Under the pieces are notes generated by a model that made no database searches, was not told the DNA's origin, and worked only from the letters and a program-made list of their open reading frames with translations. Shown here piece by piece: positions 32,987 through 44,858 of a stretch of 64,000 bases of DNA. The stretch covers positions 170,123,298 through 170,187,297 of the forward strand of contig JAIOJX010000030.1 of NCBI GenBank assembly GCA_022376925.1, written 5' to 3'. The stretch comes from Tragulus kanchil (lineage: Eukaryota; Chordata; Mammalia; Artiodactyla; Tragulidae). Each line of letters opens with the position of its first letter. The stretch's first letter is position 1. The position numbers and the translations under genes were made by a program.

Positions 32987-34498
32987 GCCTCCTACCTCTA
33001 CTTCCCTCCCTCCCTCCAGGCTTTGTCAGTTTGAGGTTCCCCGAGGCTTTCTCAGTGCCAAGGTGAGGGTCCTTGGGCAGAAAGAGAGCAAAACCAAGAG
33101 GGTCCTATCCAGAGGGCCTCTGCTAAACACAGTCTTAGTTAACTGAAAGCTAAGAGAGAGAGGTTCCCTGAGCTGAATGGTAGGCACAGCATCATAGTAG
33201 ACATCCGAGAGTGTGTGTCTTTCCCTTGTGTGGGTGGCTGGGCTCACCTTAAGGGGTCTTAAGTGGGCTCTCAGTGCATAAACAGCCCCTGTGTTGAGGA
33301 GAAGCTAGACTTCAGATAAGGAAAGGGTTTAGTGTAGGCACTGTTCCTGCACTTTGACAAGGACTGAAAGAGGCCCCCCTGCCCCCTGCTGTCCGAGGCA
33401 GCCACCCTGGAGGGCTGGTCAGGCAGGTCCTCAGCTCCCGAGCCCCACAGGCTGCCTGCCATCTCCCTGGACCATCACTGGCTGCCATTGCATTTCGGCA
33501 TTCCCGGACTCTGAAGGAGCTGCTTACTCTAACTGGTCTTACTCCTGCATAATCTTTTCTTTTTCTCCTGCTCTGCTGCCTGTTTATTTTTTGTTATCAG
33601 AGGAAGAAGAAATGCTCGAACCAGGAACCAGGTATTTACTAGAAAGGTCCGTCAGCCCCGTTCAACTGGGTGGAACCTGTCTGTAGCACAGGGCCCTCAT
33701 AGCACAGGGCCCACCTTGCCTGTTGCGAATGAGTCCACTTTATTATCCTCTCTGTGATTCTAGTTAAGGAAAAACTTCTCAGGTGGGGTGCGGAGAAGCC
33801 ACAAAACCGTCCAACTTCATGGTTGTTCCTCCCGTCCCTTTCCCCATCCTTACAAGCATACTCCTACATGGGCCTTATTGCTTCCTTATCTCCTGAGGAG
33901 GCTAGTATTTAATTTGGCCCAAGATTTTTGTTTTGTTTTGTTTTGCTTAAGATTGTATGCTCTGTTAATGGCCTAAAGTAGCAGAAGGGTCAACCAGTGA
34001 TGGAATCCAAAAGAAAATTATCCCTTGCCCAGCTCTCTGTGGCCTTGGGCCAACCTTGGAAAATGTAATTGATCATGCACATGCACACCCAGATGCCTGG
34101 GTTTAGAAATGGATCTTCTGCAGCCTTTCTGACTAAGGTGGCCTCTCAGTGGTCAGTGGCCGACAATAATTGCTTCTAGAACTTTTCCTTGTAAATGTTT
34201 ATTTTTGAACATACTTATCTTGTCTGGCTGTTTAGGTTGTTACATCATGAATAGAACTGGTCTTCCCTTCTCAGACCTCAGAAGGATCCCTGCAGCCGGC
34301 CCTGCTTCTCCCATAGCAGGCCCGTCTTCATGCTAGGAGCAAGTCCTACAGCCCTGGGCGGAGGCCTTGCTCCTGCCCTGAGTGCTGAGAAAAGGGAGTT
34401 GAGTTGGGGCTGAGGGGAGTGAGAGGCAGAGAAGTCTTCAAGAACAGACTCCAGGACCCTCCATGTGGTGAACTCCCACCCCTTCCCCAAAGTGCCTA
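32987..34498. other. Intron, no recognised feature
   Basis: Single-copy intron between duplications H and I. No exon-like or repeat signal that I can name. Confidence 0.55.
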
Positions 34499-34764
34499 TG
34501 AAGCCTCTGGAGCCCTGATTCCTTTCCAGCTAAGGAGACAGAGCACTTCTTTTAAAACTGTCATAGCTATAGCTTTTCTGCAGTAACATAAAACTTTCTA
34601 TTTTAACTGTTTGTGGAGACCTTAGAATTAGCAGTTTCTTGCTTGTCTTCTTACTAATCTGGTAATACTAATATTCTGGCTTGAGTTTGTGGTCTGTGTT
34701 TGCAGTGTCTTTTCTCCTGGGGTGGTTGCTAAGTCCAAAACAACTCACAACTGTTTTTCTTAAG

Positions 34765-34825
34765 GATTCAGGACAAGCTATCCCACTGGTCGTCGAGAGC
34801 TGCATCCGATACATCAATTTATATG
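34765..34825 (+). CDS. SRGAP3: SRGAP3 RhoGAP exon a, copy 1 (DSGQAIPLVVESC...NLYG)
   Basis: This 61-bp exon (phase 0-1) encodes DSGQAIPLVVESCIRYINLY plus the first base of a glycine. The acceptor is ttttcttaag and the donor gtaagc. It forms the first helix of the RhoGAP domain, whose role is to speed GTP hydrolysis by Rac-class GTPases downstream of SLIT-ROBO signalling. The valine at PLVVESC and tyrosine in IRYIN fit SRGAP3. An identical exon lies exactly 1116 bp downstream. Since 61 is not a multiple of three, only one copy can be used in a functional transcript. Confidence 0.93.
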
Positions 34826-35244
34826 GTAAGCTTGATCTTGCGGCAGCGTTTTCAGCTCTTCCAAAACTGGGTGCCAGACTGTTCTCACGAGAGGTGAGAT
34901 TTGAATTCACCTTGAAGATGTCCTGTTGCTGCTCTGCTTCCGAGAGGGAAGACCCTCTGTAGAACAGCTGCTGTTCTGAGTGCTGTCTGTTGAGCCTTGT
35001 TTGTCGGGGGGACTAACAGCAGTGGTGAGAAGACTCAGGGACTAGGAACACTAGCGAGCAGGGAGGGCTCCTGAGAGAACCATATTAGTTTCTTCCTTGC
35101 TCCCACCCGAGCCCAGAGCTCTTCACTTTGAGCACTGAGTGAGGTTACTGGCCATTCAGTCAGCTAATACTACTAGACTGTGGTAAGCTCCGTGAGGAAA
35201 TAGTGTCTGGGATTTGCTACGTGGTGCCCCAGCACTTAACATGT

Positions 35245-35590
35245 GCTTCCATCTCTTCGTTTATTCATTTCTCCAAAACTGTATTTCTGGGGTGCATAGC
35301 AAGCACTGTTTCTGCCAGTGGTGGCACAGCCACAAATAAGACAGGTAGGCTGCCGGCCCTAGGTTGCTTACATGAGCAATCAGAAGGGCAAGGAAATGAA
35401 CAACCAGAGAGATACATAGTCTTAATTTCATAGAGTGATAATGCCAAAGAACTAAGTAAGAGAACAAGAATGGCTAGAGGAGGGCTGGCCTGACTTGGAT
35501 AAAGTGGTAAGTAGAGCTGCCTTCAAGGAGATGATATTTGAATAGAAGAAGCCAGCCATGCAGTCCAGGTGGAGAGAAAGGTGAGTGTCA
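35245..35590 (-). mobile_element. L2 LINE fragment, reverse (copy 2 at 36361-36706)
   Basis: cgtttattcatttctccaaa, cacaaataagacaggtaggc, tgccggccctaggttgctta and gagatgatatttgaatagaa are the reversed L2 pattern. The second copy is part of duplication I. Confidence 0.6.
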
Positions 35591-35880
35591 GGGCCTCATG
35601 CCCTTTACCCCCCCAACTTGAAGCCTCTGGAGCCCTGATTCCTTTCCAAGGAGACAGAGCACTTCTTTTAAAACTGTCATAGCTATAGCTTTTCTGCAGT
35701 AACATAAAACTTTCTATTTTAACTGTTTGTGGAGACCTTAGAATTAGCAGTTTCTTGCTTGTCTTCTTACTAATCTGGTAATACTAATATTCTGGCTTGA
35801 GTTTGTGGTCTGTGTTTGCAGTGTCTTTTCTCCTGGGGTGGTTGCTAAGTCCAAAACAACTCACAACTGTTTTTCTTAAG

Positions 35881-35941
35881 GATTCAGGACAAGCTATCCC
35901 ACTGGTCGTCGAGAGCTGCATCCGATACATCAATTTATATG
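35881..35941 (+). CDS. SRGAP3: SRGAP3 RhoGAP exon a, copy 2 (duplicate)
   Basis: This is a base-for-base duplicate of the exon at 34765-34825 with the same splice sites, lying in copy 2 of tandem duplication I. Splicing both copies would add 61 nt and shift the frame of the whole GAP domain. Either copy alone gives a correct model. I infer that the duplication is an assembly artefact and that the real genome has a single exon here. Confidence 0.75.
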
Positions 35942-37665
35942 GTAAGCTTGATCTTGCGGCAGCGTTTTCAGCTCTTCCAAAACTGGGTGCCAGACTGTTC
36001 TCACGAGAGGTGAGATTTGAATTCACCTTGAAGATGTCCTGTTGCTGCTCTGCTTCCGAGAGGGAAGACCCTCTGTAGAACAGCTGCTGTTCTGAGTGCT
36101 GTCTGTTGAGCCTTGTTTGTCGGGGGGACTAACAGCAGTGGTGAGAAGACTCAGGGACTAGGAACACTAGCGAGCAGGGAGGGCTCCTGAGAGAACCATA
36201 TTAGTTTCTTCCTTGCTCCCACCCGAGCCCAGAGCTCTTCACTTTGAGCACTGAGTGAGGTTACTGGCCATTCAGTCAGCTAATACTACTAGACTGTGGT
36301 AAGCTCCGTGAGGAAATAGTGTCTGGGATTTGCTACGTGGTGCCCCAGCACTTAACATGTGCTTCCATCTCTTCGTTTATTCATTTCTCCAAAACTGTAT
36401 TTCTGGGGTGCATAGCAAGCACTGTTTCTGCCAGTGGTGGCACAGCCACAAATAAGACAGGTAGGCTGCCGGCCCTAGGTTGCTTACATGAGCAATCAGA
36501 AGGGCAAGGAAATGAACAACCAGAGAGATACATAGTCTTAATTTCATAGAGTGATAATGCCAAAGAACTAAGTAAGAGAACAAGAATGGCTAGAGGAGGG
36601 CTGGCCTGACTTGGATAAAGTGGTAAGTAGAGCTGCCTTCAAGGAGATGATATTTGAATAGAAGAAGCCAGCCATGCAGTCCAGGTGGAGAGAAAGGTGA
36701 GTGTCAGGGCCTCATGTGGGAAGGAAGGCCAGCAGGGCTGGATAGGACTGAGCCAGGAAGATGGGGTGTAAGAGACACAGGTGGTAGAAAGTCAGCATTG
36801 GTTAATGAAAGAAATACATGCTTATTAAGCACCATATTATGTGTACAGTCAAACTGTAAAGTCTGCCTTTAAAGGTTAACACTTTCCTAACGTATAATGT
36901 ACAGAGTTGTTTCATATAGAAGAAATGAATCTTGGGGAAAAGATCCCAGTCTTAACTCCCTTTTCAGATGAGCAAGGTCCTCTAATTCCTTTGTTCTTGT
37001 GGGTTACTATTTTATTGTTCCTGCTGTATCAGATACCAAGGTCTCCTCTTTGTTATGGCCTGATAGAAACACGTAAAAAATGAGATTGTCTTTCTTTAAT
37101 AAGTTCACCTTCCCCCAACTCCTTGACCCCAGTATGCACTCTAGACTCTAGATGTTCTTGAACAGAGGTGATGTCTGTAATGGGTGAGGAGTTGACTGAG
37201 GGAATGGTTTATCATTCTTGCTCAAAATCTGTGTGGCATTTGAGTTTACAGTGCCATCATTCAAATGCCAAAGGCATTTATAAACTCAAGTCAAGCTACT
37301 TGGGACCAGTGCAGCTGATGAACTTGGTACACATGGTTTCACTACCCAGTTATTTGATTGAGTTAATCTGTGGGTTAAAGGGGAAGTTATTCACTGGTCC
37401 AGTGTTAATATAAATCTCTTGTTTCCTTCAAGCCTGAACAAGAAGCCATAGGCATATAAAGTGGGATGTGGCTGAGAATTTGGACCAGTCGAAGTTCAAC
37501 AAAGGTTCCTTGTGGGCTTCTGTTGGGAGACAGCCATTGGGAATGACTCTGTTACAAAGGATGGTCGGGAAGAGAGACAAGCAGTGGGGAGAGGCATCCA
37601 TGTTCTCAGTCATCTGCAGAGCTCAAGGCATTTCCTTTCTCTTTTTGTTTATTTATTTCTTTTAG

Positions 37666-37743
37666 GACTCCAGCAACAAGGCATCTTCAGAGTGCCAGGA
37701 TCTCAGGTTGAAGTCAATGACATCAAAAATTCCTTCGAGAGAG
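37666..37743 (+). CDS. SRGAP3: SRGAP3 RhoGAP exon b with arginine finger, copy 1
   Basis: This 78-bp exon (phase 1-1) has acceptor ttatttcttttag and donor gtaagt. It encodes GLQQQGIFRVPGSQVEVNDI and then KNSFER. The arginine of GIFRVPG (codon 37689-37691) is the catalytic arginine finger of RhoGAP domains, which inserts into the GTPase active site. It follows exon a in frame and precedes the exon starting GEDPLVDD. A second, identical copy lies 1112 bp downstream; adding it would stay in frame but would give two arginine-finger loops. Confidence 0.93.
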
Positions 37744-38777
37744 GTAAGTGTGGAGCGATCATCTCTAAATTGTGTCCAGAGGAAGCCAGGATGGGTGTGA
37801 ATGTGTGTCTTAGAGCCAGTGGGGCTGGGGCGGCTTGTATCAACATCTCTTTCCAGCTTCACCTTCAGCGACTTCACCTTGGTGGCTTGAAACCAAGCAA
37901 GGTGGGAGTTTACACCACAGAAGCTGGCCAACACTAAAACCTTTTGATTTTTCTTTTTCCCCTCCAAAGAGCTGTATGTTGAACATTTACCAGCACACAT
38001 GGGTGACTTTCTCTGGTAGCCTCTACACTGGCTGCTGGGAAAGAGGGCTTGGGAATTGTTACTCAAATCTCTAAAGGCCGCTGTGTTTTAGAAAAGTTGG
38101 AAGAAGATAAATAATGTGGAGTGTCTTAGAACTGCTCAATTCTTACTTTCTTATGCAGTGTCTTTGGTAAAGCTATGCATTAGGAGGAAGAGACCATACA
38201 CTCCCCTTTACCCTTGGGAAGGTAGCCTAGTGCCTACTTTGATATAAAAGCTTATCAGAAGTCAAATGGCCACCAGATTGTGACTTACTTGGTTTAGCCT
38301 CCGTTGGCCTCAGGATCCTTGATGGGGACAGATGGCCAGGGTCAGTGTCCATGTAAACTAAGGACTTAATAGGGTCAGGAAAAGCTTGGTTCTCCTTACA
38401 CCTCTGCCTTTTGATATAAGCTACTTGGGACCAGTGCAGCTGATGACTGGTTTTCAACCAGTTATTTGATTGAGTTAATCTGTGGGTTAAAGGGGAAGTT
38501 ATTCACTGGTCCAGTGTTAATATAAATCTCTTGTTTCCTTCAAGCCTGAACAAGAAGCCATAGGCATATAAAGTGGGATGTGGCTGAGAATTTGGACCAG
38601 TTGAAGTTCAACAAAGGTTCCTTGTGGGCTTCTGTTGGGAGACAGCCATTGGGAATGACTCTGTTACAAAGGATGGTCGGGAAGAGAGACAAGCAGTGGG
38701 GAGAGGCATCCATGTTCTCAGTCATCTGCAGAGCTCAAGGCATTTCCTTTCTCTTTTTGTTTATTTATTTCTTTTAG

Positions 38778-38855
38778 GACTCCAGCAACAAGGCATCTTC
38801 AGAGTGCCAGGATCTCAGGTTGAAGTCAATGACATCAAAAATTCCTTCGAGAGAG
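38778..38855 (+). CDS. SRGAP3: SRGAP3 RhoGAP exon b, copy 2 (duplicate)
   Basis: This is an identical duplicate of the arginine-finger exon at 37666-37743 with the same splice signals, inside copy 2 of tandem duplication J. The arginine-finger codon is at 38801-38803. The flanking intron differs from copy 1 by at least one base (gtcgaag versus gttgaag about 200 bp upstream) and by noise near the junction. It is probably an assembly duplicate. Confidence 0.75.
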
Positions 38856-39260
38856 GTAAGTGTGGAGCGATCATCTCTAAATTGTGTCCAGAGGAAGCCA
38901 GGATGGGTGTGAATGTGTGTCTTAGAGCCAGTGGGGCTGGGGCGGCTTGTATCAACATCTCTTTCCAGCTTCACCTTCAGCGACTTCACCTTGGTGGCTT
39001 GAAACCAAGCAAGGTGGGAGTTTACACCACAGAAGCTGGCCAACACTAAAACCTTTTGATTTTTCTTTTTCCCCTCCAAAGAGCTGTATGTTGAACATTT
39101 ACCAGCACACATGGGTGACTTTCTCTGGTAGCCTCTACACTGGCTGCTGGGAAAGAGGGCTTGGGAATTGTTACTCAAATCTCTAAAGGCCGCTGTGTTT
39201 TAGAAAAGTTGGAAGAAGATAAATAATGTGGAGTGTCTTAGAACTGCTCAATTCTTACTT

Positions 39261-41515
39261 TCTTATGCAGTGTCTTTGGTAAAGCTATGCATTAGGAGGA
39301 AGAGACCATACACTCCCCTTTACCCTTGGGAAGGTAGCCTAGTGCCTACTTTGATATAAAAGCTTATCAGAAGTCAAATGGCCACCAGATTGTGACTTAC
39401 TTGGTTTAGCCTCCGTTGGCCTCAGGATCCTTGATGGGGACAGATGGCCAGGGTCAGTGTCCATGTAAACTAAGGACTTAATAGGGTCAGGAAAAGCTTG
39501 GTTCTCCTTACACCTCTGCCTTTTTGATATGAGCACACATCTCCCTGCTACAGTGAAGCTGAGAGTCTTTGCATTTCTGTTCAAGAAAGTATTTTCCAAC
39601 CTCATACACGTGTGCTAAGTCATTCAGTTGTGTTCAACCCTTTGTGACCCCATGGACTGTAGCCTACCAGATTCCTCTGTCCATGGAATTCTCCAGGCAA
39701 GAATACTGGAGTGGGTAGCCATGCCCTCCTCCTGGGGATCTTCCCAACCCAGGGATTGAACTGGCATCTCCTGCATTGGCAGGCAGGTTTTTTACAACTA
39801 CACCACCTGGGAAGCTGCTTCTAACATCAAGCTCCCTGGTTATTGAACAATGCTCCATCCTGGGGAGGAAAAAAACGTCATTTGGGTAGTGTTATGAGCA
39901 ATACCTCTGCTCTAGTCTCACAGCATTTGGAAGCATCATGTCTCCATAATTTACCTCTCAACTCTCAGCTACTGCCTTTTTCTCTGAGTGATTAGATACT
40001 AAGTTTGGTCTGAGAACCCCAATCCCAAACCCACTTCCTCACAGTACACCATATCCCCAATTACAATGCACTTTCTTACACAGTGTTCTCCATGGTCCTC
40101 CAAATAGCCTCGGCAGGTATGTGCTTGGTCCTCGTTGCTTGTGCTCTGAACAGGCCTCTCCCCGAGGCTCCAGCCCTAGGATTCTCCCAACTTACTGCCA
40201 GGCTTCCCCTGGAGGGGCTGCCTCCTGAGGTCATCACCCCTGCCCTATGTTCCCACTTCTGTCCTGAGGCCTAGCTCCAGGGTGGAGGGAGCATTGTGTC
40301 AACACCAGGCAGTCACCCCCATGGCTCTCAGCACAGAACTTAGCAGCCCTGGGCACTCTGGCCTGGACCAGGGGTGGAGAGCAGGATTCTTATGCAGTGT
40401 CTTTGGTAAAGCTATGCATTAGGAGGAAGAGACCATACACTCCCCTTTACCCTTGGGAAGGTAGCCTAGTGCCTACTTTGATATAAAAGCTTATCAGAAG
40501 TCAAATGGCCACCAGATTGTGACTTACTTGGTTTAGCCTCCGTTGGCCTCAGGATCCTTGATGGGGACAGATGGCCAGGGTCAGTGTCCATGTAAACTAA
40601 GGACTTAATAGGGTCAGGAAAAGCTTGGTTCTCCTTACACCTCTGCCTTTTTGATATGAGCACACATCTCCCTGCTACAGTGAAGCTGAGAGTCTTTGCA
40701 TTTCTGTTCAAGAAAGTATTTTCCAACCTCATACACGTGTGCTAAGTCATTCAGTTGTGTTCAACCCTTTGTGACCCCATGGACTGTAGCCTACCAGATT
40801 CCTCTGTCCATGGAATTCTCCAGGCAAGAATACTGGAGTGGGTAGCCATGCCCTCCTCCTGGGGATCTTCCCAACCCAGGGATTGAACTGGCATCTCCTG
40901 CATTGGCAGGCAGGTTTTTTACAACTACACCACCTGGGAAGCTGCTTCTAACATCAAGCTCCCTGGTTATTGAACAATGCTCCATCCTGGGGAGGAAAAA
41001 AACGTCATTTGGGTAGTGTTATGAGCAATACCTCTGCTCTAGTCTCACAGCATTTGGAAGCATCATGTCTCCATAATTTACCTCTCAACTCTCAGCTACT
41101 GCCTTTTTCTCTGAGTGATTAGATACTAAGTTTGGTCTGAGAACCCCAATCCCAAACCCACTTCCTCACAGTACACCATATCCCCAATTACAATGCACTT
41201 TCTTACACAGTGTTCTCCATGGTCCTCCAAATAGCCTCGGCAGGTATGTGCTTGGTCCTCGTTGCTTGTGCTCTGAACAGGCCTCTCCCCGAGGCTCCAG
41301 CCCTAGGATTCTCCCAACTTACTGCCAGGCTTCCCCTGGAGGGGCTGCCTCCTGAGGTCATCACCCCTGCCCTATGTTCCCACTTCTGTCCTGAGGCCTA
41401 GCTCCAGGGTGGAGGGAGCATTGTGTCAACACCAGGCAGTCACCCCCATGGCTCTCAGCACAGAACTTAGCAGCCCTGGGCACTCTGGCCTGGACCAGGG
41501 GTGGAGAGCAGGATT
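39261..41515. repeat. Tandem duplication K (unit 1127 bp), chained to J
   Basis: Copy 1 is 39261-40388 and copy 2 is 40388-41515, directly abutting with no scar. It contains a complete reverse Bov-tA in each copy. Overlap with J makes the stretch equal to 39261-39530 three-fold. Confidence 0.95.
39606..39815 (-). mobile_element. Bov-tA SINE, reverse (copy 2 at 40733-40942)
   Basis: Reads tgtgaccccatggactgtag, tccatggaattctccaggca, cccagggattgaactggcat and ctacaccacctgggaagct, which is Bov-tA on the minus strand. The second copy is part of duplication K. Confidence 0.92.
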
Positions 41516-41639
41516 GGGCTGGATGTGGCTCTCCGTGGCCTCCGAGGGTTCTAGGGAGCTTAGGTTTTGCAGTCCACTCCAGGACCTGGAGCATTTAGAA
41601 GCAGAGAGCCCCAAAACTGCCCTTCACCATGCTCCACCT

Positions 41640-41895
41640 CAAGCATTTATTCAAACACTCGGCAAGCCTGCAATGAGTCCTGCACTGCACTAGGTGATGG
41701 ACGGGGGCCCAGAGTACAGCCGAAGTCACTGCTGGCTGGGATCCAGTAAACAGCTCGAGCAGCGCAGGAGTGGGGTAAGGGCTGGTAGTATGGGGGCCCT
41801 GAGTTCAGCCTGGGTAAAAGGGGAGGAATAGCAAAGCCTCAGAAGGCTTCCTGGGGGAGGAAATGCCCAAGCTGAGGCTTCAAGACTAAGAGTCA
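41640..41895 (-). mobile_element. L2 LINE fragment, reverse
   Basis: aagcatttattcaaacactc, gcactgcactaggtgatgga and cttcctgggggaggaaatgc follow reversed L2. It starts about 125 bp after duplication K ends. Confidence 0.55.
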
Positions 41896-42162
41896 AGGGA
41901 AGCAGCGAAAGAGGCTCCCGGACCAAAGCAAGTCTGTGCAGAGCCCACAAAACAAGAGGAATCGTCCTCCCAGGATCCCTGACAGAAGTGGAAGTTCATC
42001 ATTTCCCCAAGCTTCTCTTGACATGGCCGACCAGCCCAGCCTGGGCTTGGTTGCTTTATTTCCCCCAACTCCTAGCATCCCTGCTGCCCTGTGTTCATTG
42101 TGAGTAAAGCCGTGGTGTGGACCCTTGGCAGGCTGTATTCTCCTGGGCTCACCCCACTATAC

Positions 42163-44332
42163 AGAACTCCTTGTATCTCATGACTAAACTTACTGCCTGG
42201 TGCCTCAGCCTGGTCACTGCCCCCAAGCCCCAGGTATTTTCTTACTTGCCAATGTCTTGTAAGTACCCTGGTGCGCCAGGCAGTCCAGCTCAATCCCTGC
42301 CCAGCAGCCCTGCTTTCTTTCCTTCTTGAACCTGATTTCTAAGGTCAGCACCTCCTGTCACTTGCTTGGATGCTTTGGAAGGGTGATGTGCCTGTTATAA
42401 CTTTCTGCTCCTAACAAGCATTGGACTACAGAGATGACCTGACCCAAACCTCAGCTTCAGAAACTTTTTTTTTCTGCCTTTTTTTTTTTTTTTTTGCCTC
42501 ATGTGTGCAGTGGGCTCCTCTCCCTCTCACCCTCTTACGTCCTCAGTCTCATTCTCTTGCCATCCTCGTCTTTCTTCTCCACTTGAGCCTACCCAGAAGC
42601 ATGGCTCTCTCTAAAAGAATAGTCCCCCAGATGTCTCTTTTAGAAAAACCCCTTCTGGCTTCTCTGGGAGGCTGGTGCCCAGATTTCACACACATTACTT
42701 TCAGTTTCTTGACATTCACCCCCCACCCCAAGTTTGCATTCCTGACCTGGCTGACCCTCGAGCCCCTTCTCTCCCTTCTCCTGAAACTGGCTTCCCTCTC
42801 CATGGCTGGACCCTGTTCCCTGCCATCCCCCGCAGCCAGCCGCCCTGAGCCCCCACATGCTCTATCTTGTGTTGGAAATTTCTTTCTAAACCAGTACAGT
42901 GTGTCTTTTTCCTTTCTTCTTTTTATTTAAACATTTTAAACTCTCCCATCCCTGCAGGGTATCTGTCCTTTGTTTAAGCAGATGTGGGTCTTTTCCTCCT
43001 TACCTGCTTCCTCTCTCTGGGCGAAGGTCTTGCCTACCTTCCTTGCATAAGGCTGTTGAAAGGAGAGCAAACCTCTTTTCCTTACGTTTCTGAAAAATTA
43101 TGTGTCGACGATCCATTCTTGACTTATTATTCCTAAACTCACTTTCTTTTTCTTCAGATATGAATCAACCAGAATTTTAGTTGGGATTATGATTTTTACT
43201 GGGCTTCCTAGGTGGCTTCATGGTAAAGCCGTCAGCCGTGGTGTCCCAGCTGTTTTTCCCCCCCAAAGAACTCCTTGTATCTCATGACTAAACTTACTGC
43301 CTGGTGCCTCAGCCTGGTCACTGCCCCCAAGCCCCAGGTATTTTCTTACTTGCCAATGTCTTGTAAGTACCCTGGTGCGCCAGGCAGTCCAGCTCAATCC
43401 CTGCCCAGCAGCCCTGCTTTCTTTCCTTCTTGAACCTGATTTCTAAGGTCAGCACCTCCTGTCACTTGCTTGGATGCTTTGGAAGGGTGATGTGCCTGTT
43501 ATAACTTTCTGCTCCTAACAAGCATTGGACTACAGAGATGACCTGACCCAAACCTCAGCTTCAGAAACTTTTTTTTTCTGCCTTTTTTTTTTTTTTTTTG
43601 CCTCATGTGTGCAGTGGGCTCCTCTCCCTCTCACCCTCTTACGTCCTCAGTCTCATTCTCTTGCCATCCTCGTCTTTCTTCTCCACTTGAGCCTACCCAG
43701 AAGCATGGCTCTCTCTAAAAGAATAGTCCCCCAGATGTCTCTTTTAGAAAAACCCCTTCTGGCTTCTCTGGGAGGCTGGTGCCCAGATTTCACACACATT
43801 ACTTTCAGTTTCTTGACATTCACCCCCCACCCCAAGTTTGCATTCCTGACCTGGCTGACCCTCGAGCCCCTTCTCTCCCTTCTCCTGAAACTGGCTTCCC
43901 TCTCCATGGCTGGACCCTGTTCCCTGCCATCCCCCGCAGCCAGCCGCCCTGACCCCCCACATGCTCTATCTTGTGTTGGAAATTTCTTTCTAAACCAGTA
44001 CAGTGTGTCTTTTTCCTTTCTTCTTTTTATTTAAACATTTTAAACTCTCCCATCCCTGCAGGGTATCTGTCCTTTGTTTAAGCAGATGTGGGTCTTTTCC
44101 TCCTTACCTGCTTCCTCTCTCTGGGCGAAGGTCTTGCCTACCTTCCTTGCATAAGGCTGTTGAAAGGAGAGCAAACCTCTTTTCCTTACGTTTCTGAAAA
44201 ATTATGTGTCGACGATCCATTCTTGACTTATTATTCCTAAACTCACTTTCTTTTTCTTCAGATATGAATCAACCAGAATTTTAGTTGGGATTATGATTTT
44301 TACTGGGCTTCCTAGGTGGCTTCATGGTAAAG
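42163..44332. repeat. Tandem duplication L (unit 1104 bp)
   Basis: Copy 1 is 42163-43228 and copy 2 is 43267-44332, with a 38-base linker. One clear substitution is visible (cgccctgagccccc versus cgccctgaccccc). Copy 1 is cut inside the head of a Bov-tA that is complete in copy 2. Confidence 0.95.
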
Positions 44333-44525
44333 AAAAAAAAATCCATCTGCTAAAGCTGGAGACACGGGTTGGGGAGGATCCCCTGAAGGGTCGGGGAGGA
44401 TCCCCTGAAGAAGGAAATGGCAACCCATTCCCATAATCTTATCTGGAAAACTCCATGGACAGAGGAGTCTGGCTACAGTCCACGGGATCACAGCGTCGGA
44501 CATAACTGAATGCTGAACACACACA
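44304..44525 (+). mobile_element. Bov-tA SINE, forward, with internal 18-bp tandem repeat
   Basis: Starts gggcttcctaggtggcttca and ends gatcacagcgtcggacataa with a CA-rich tail. Inside, ggggaggatcccctgaag occurs twice (44371-44388 and 44393-44410). Only the first 29 bases of this SINE occur in the other copy of duplication L (43200-43228). Confidence 0.9.
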
Positions 44526-44858
44526 CGTGATGTTTATTATTATATTTTGCCATCAGTACGTCTTAAATCTCACCAAGTTTTTAAGCCTTCTTGTAATTCT
44601 GGATGAATCTTATGAATGAAGGAGAAAACGTCATGGAAAGGTAGAAATCAGTGGCTGTGCCATGGAGAGGCCTGTGATTCGTAGTTGTCTCCTAGGCTAG
44701 TCATCAATCTCTCTGTTTTCCCCACAAATTAATCCTCTGTCCTCTTTCTATGTAAAGATGAGTGAGCTGCCTGTAGTTTCTCCTTTTGTGGAAGGGTGGC
44801 TAGAAAATGAGTTGATGGCCCTTTCAATCTGTGTCGATCAAGACTGAGTTTGGATTTA

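Larger units (their letters stand above)
34499..36716. repeat. Tandem duplication I (unit 1116 bp), duplicates GAP exon a
   Basis: Copy 1 is 34499-35600 and copy 2 is 35619-36716. The 18-base linker (ccctttacccccccaact) resembles a corrupted version of the sequence just upstream of copy 1 (ccccttccccaaagtgccta). A 4-base loss (ttccagctaagg/ttccaagg) follows the junction. The rest looks identical. Confidence 0.95.
37293..39530. repeat. Tandem duplication J (unit 1112 bp), duplicates GAP exon b
   Basis: Copy 1 is 37293-38417 and copy 2 is 38418-39530. The first 45 bases of copy 2 are degraded (gatgactggttttcaacc against gatgaacttggtacacat...), then the copies agree at offset 1112 with an occasional substitution (tcgaag/ttgaag). 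Confidence 0.95.

Noticed and set aside
42421..42930. 169-codon open frame, repeated at 43525-44034
   Set aside because: No domain; it includes a poly-T tract giving a phenylalanine run, and the second copy is duplication L.
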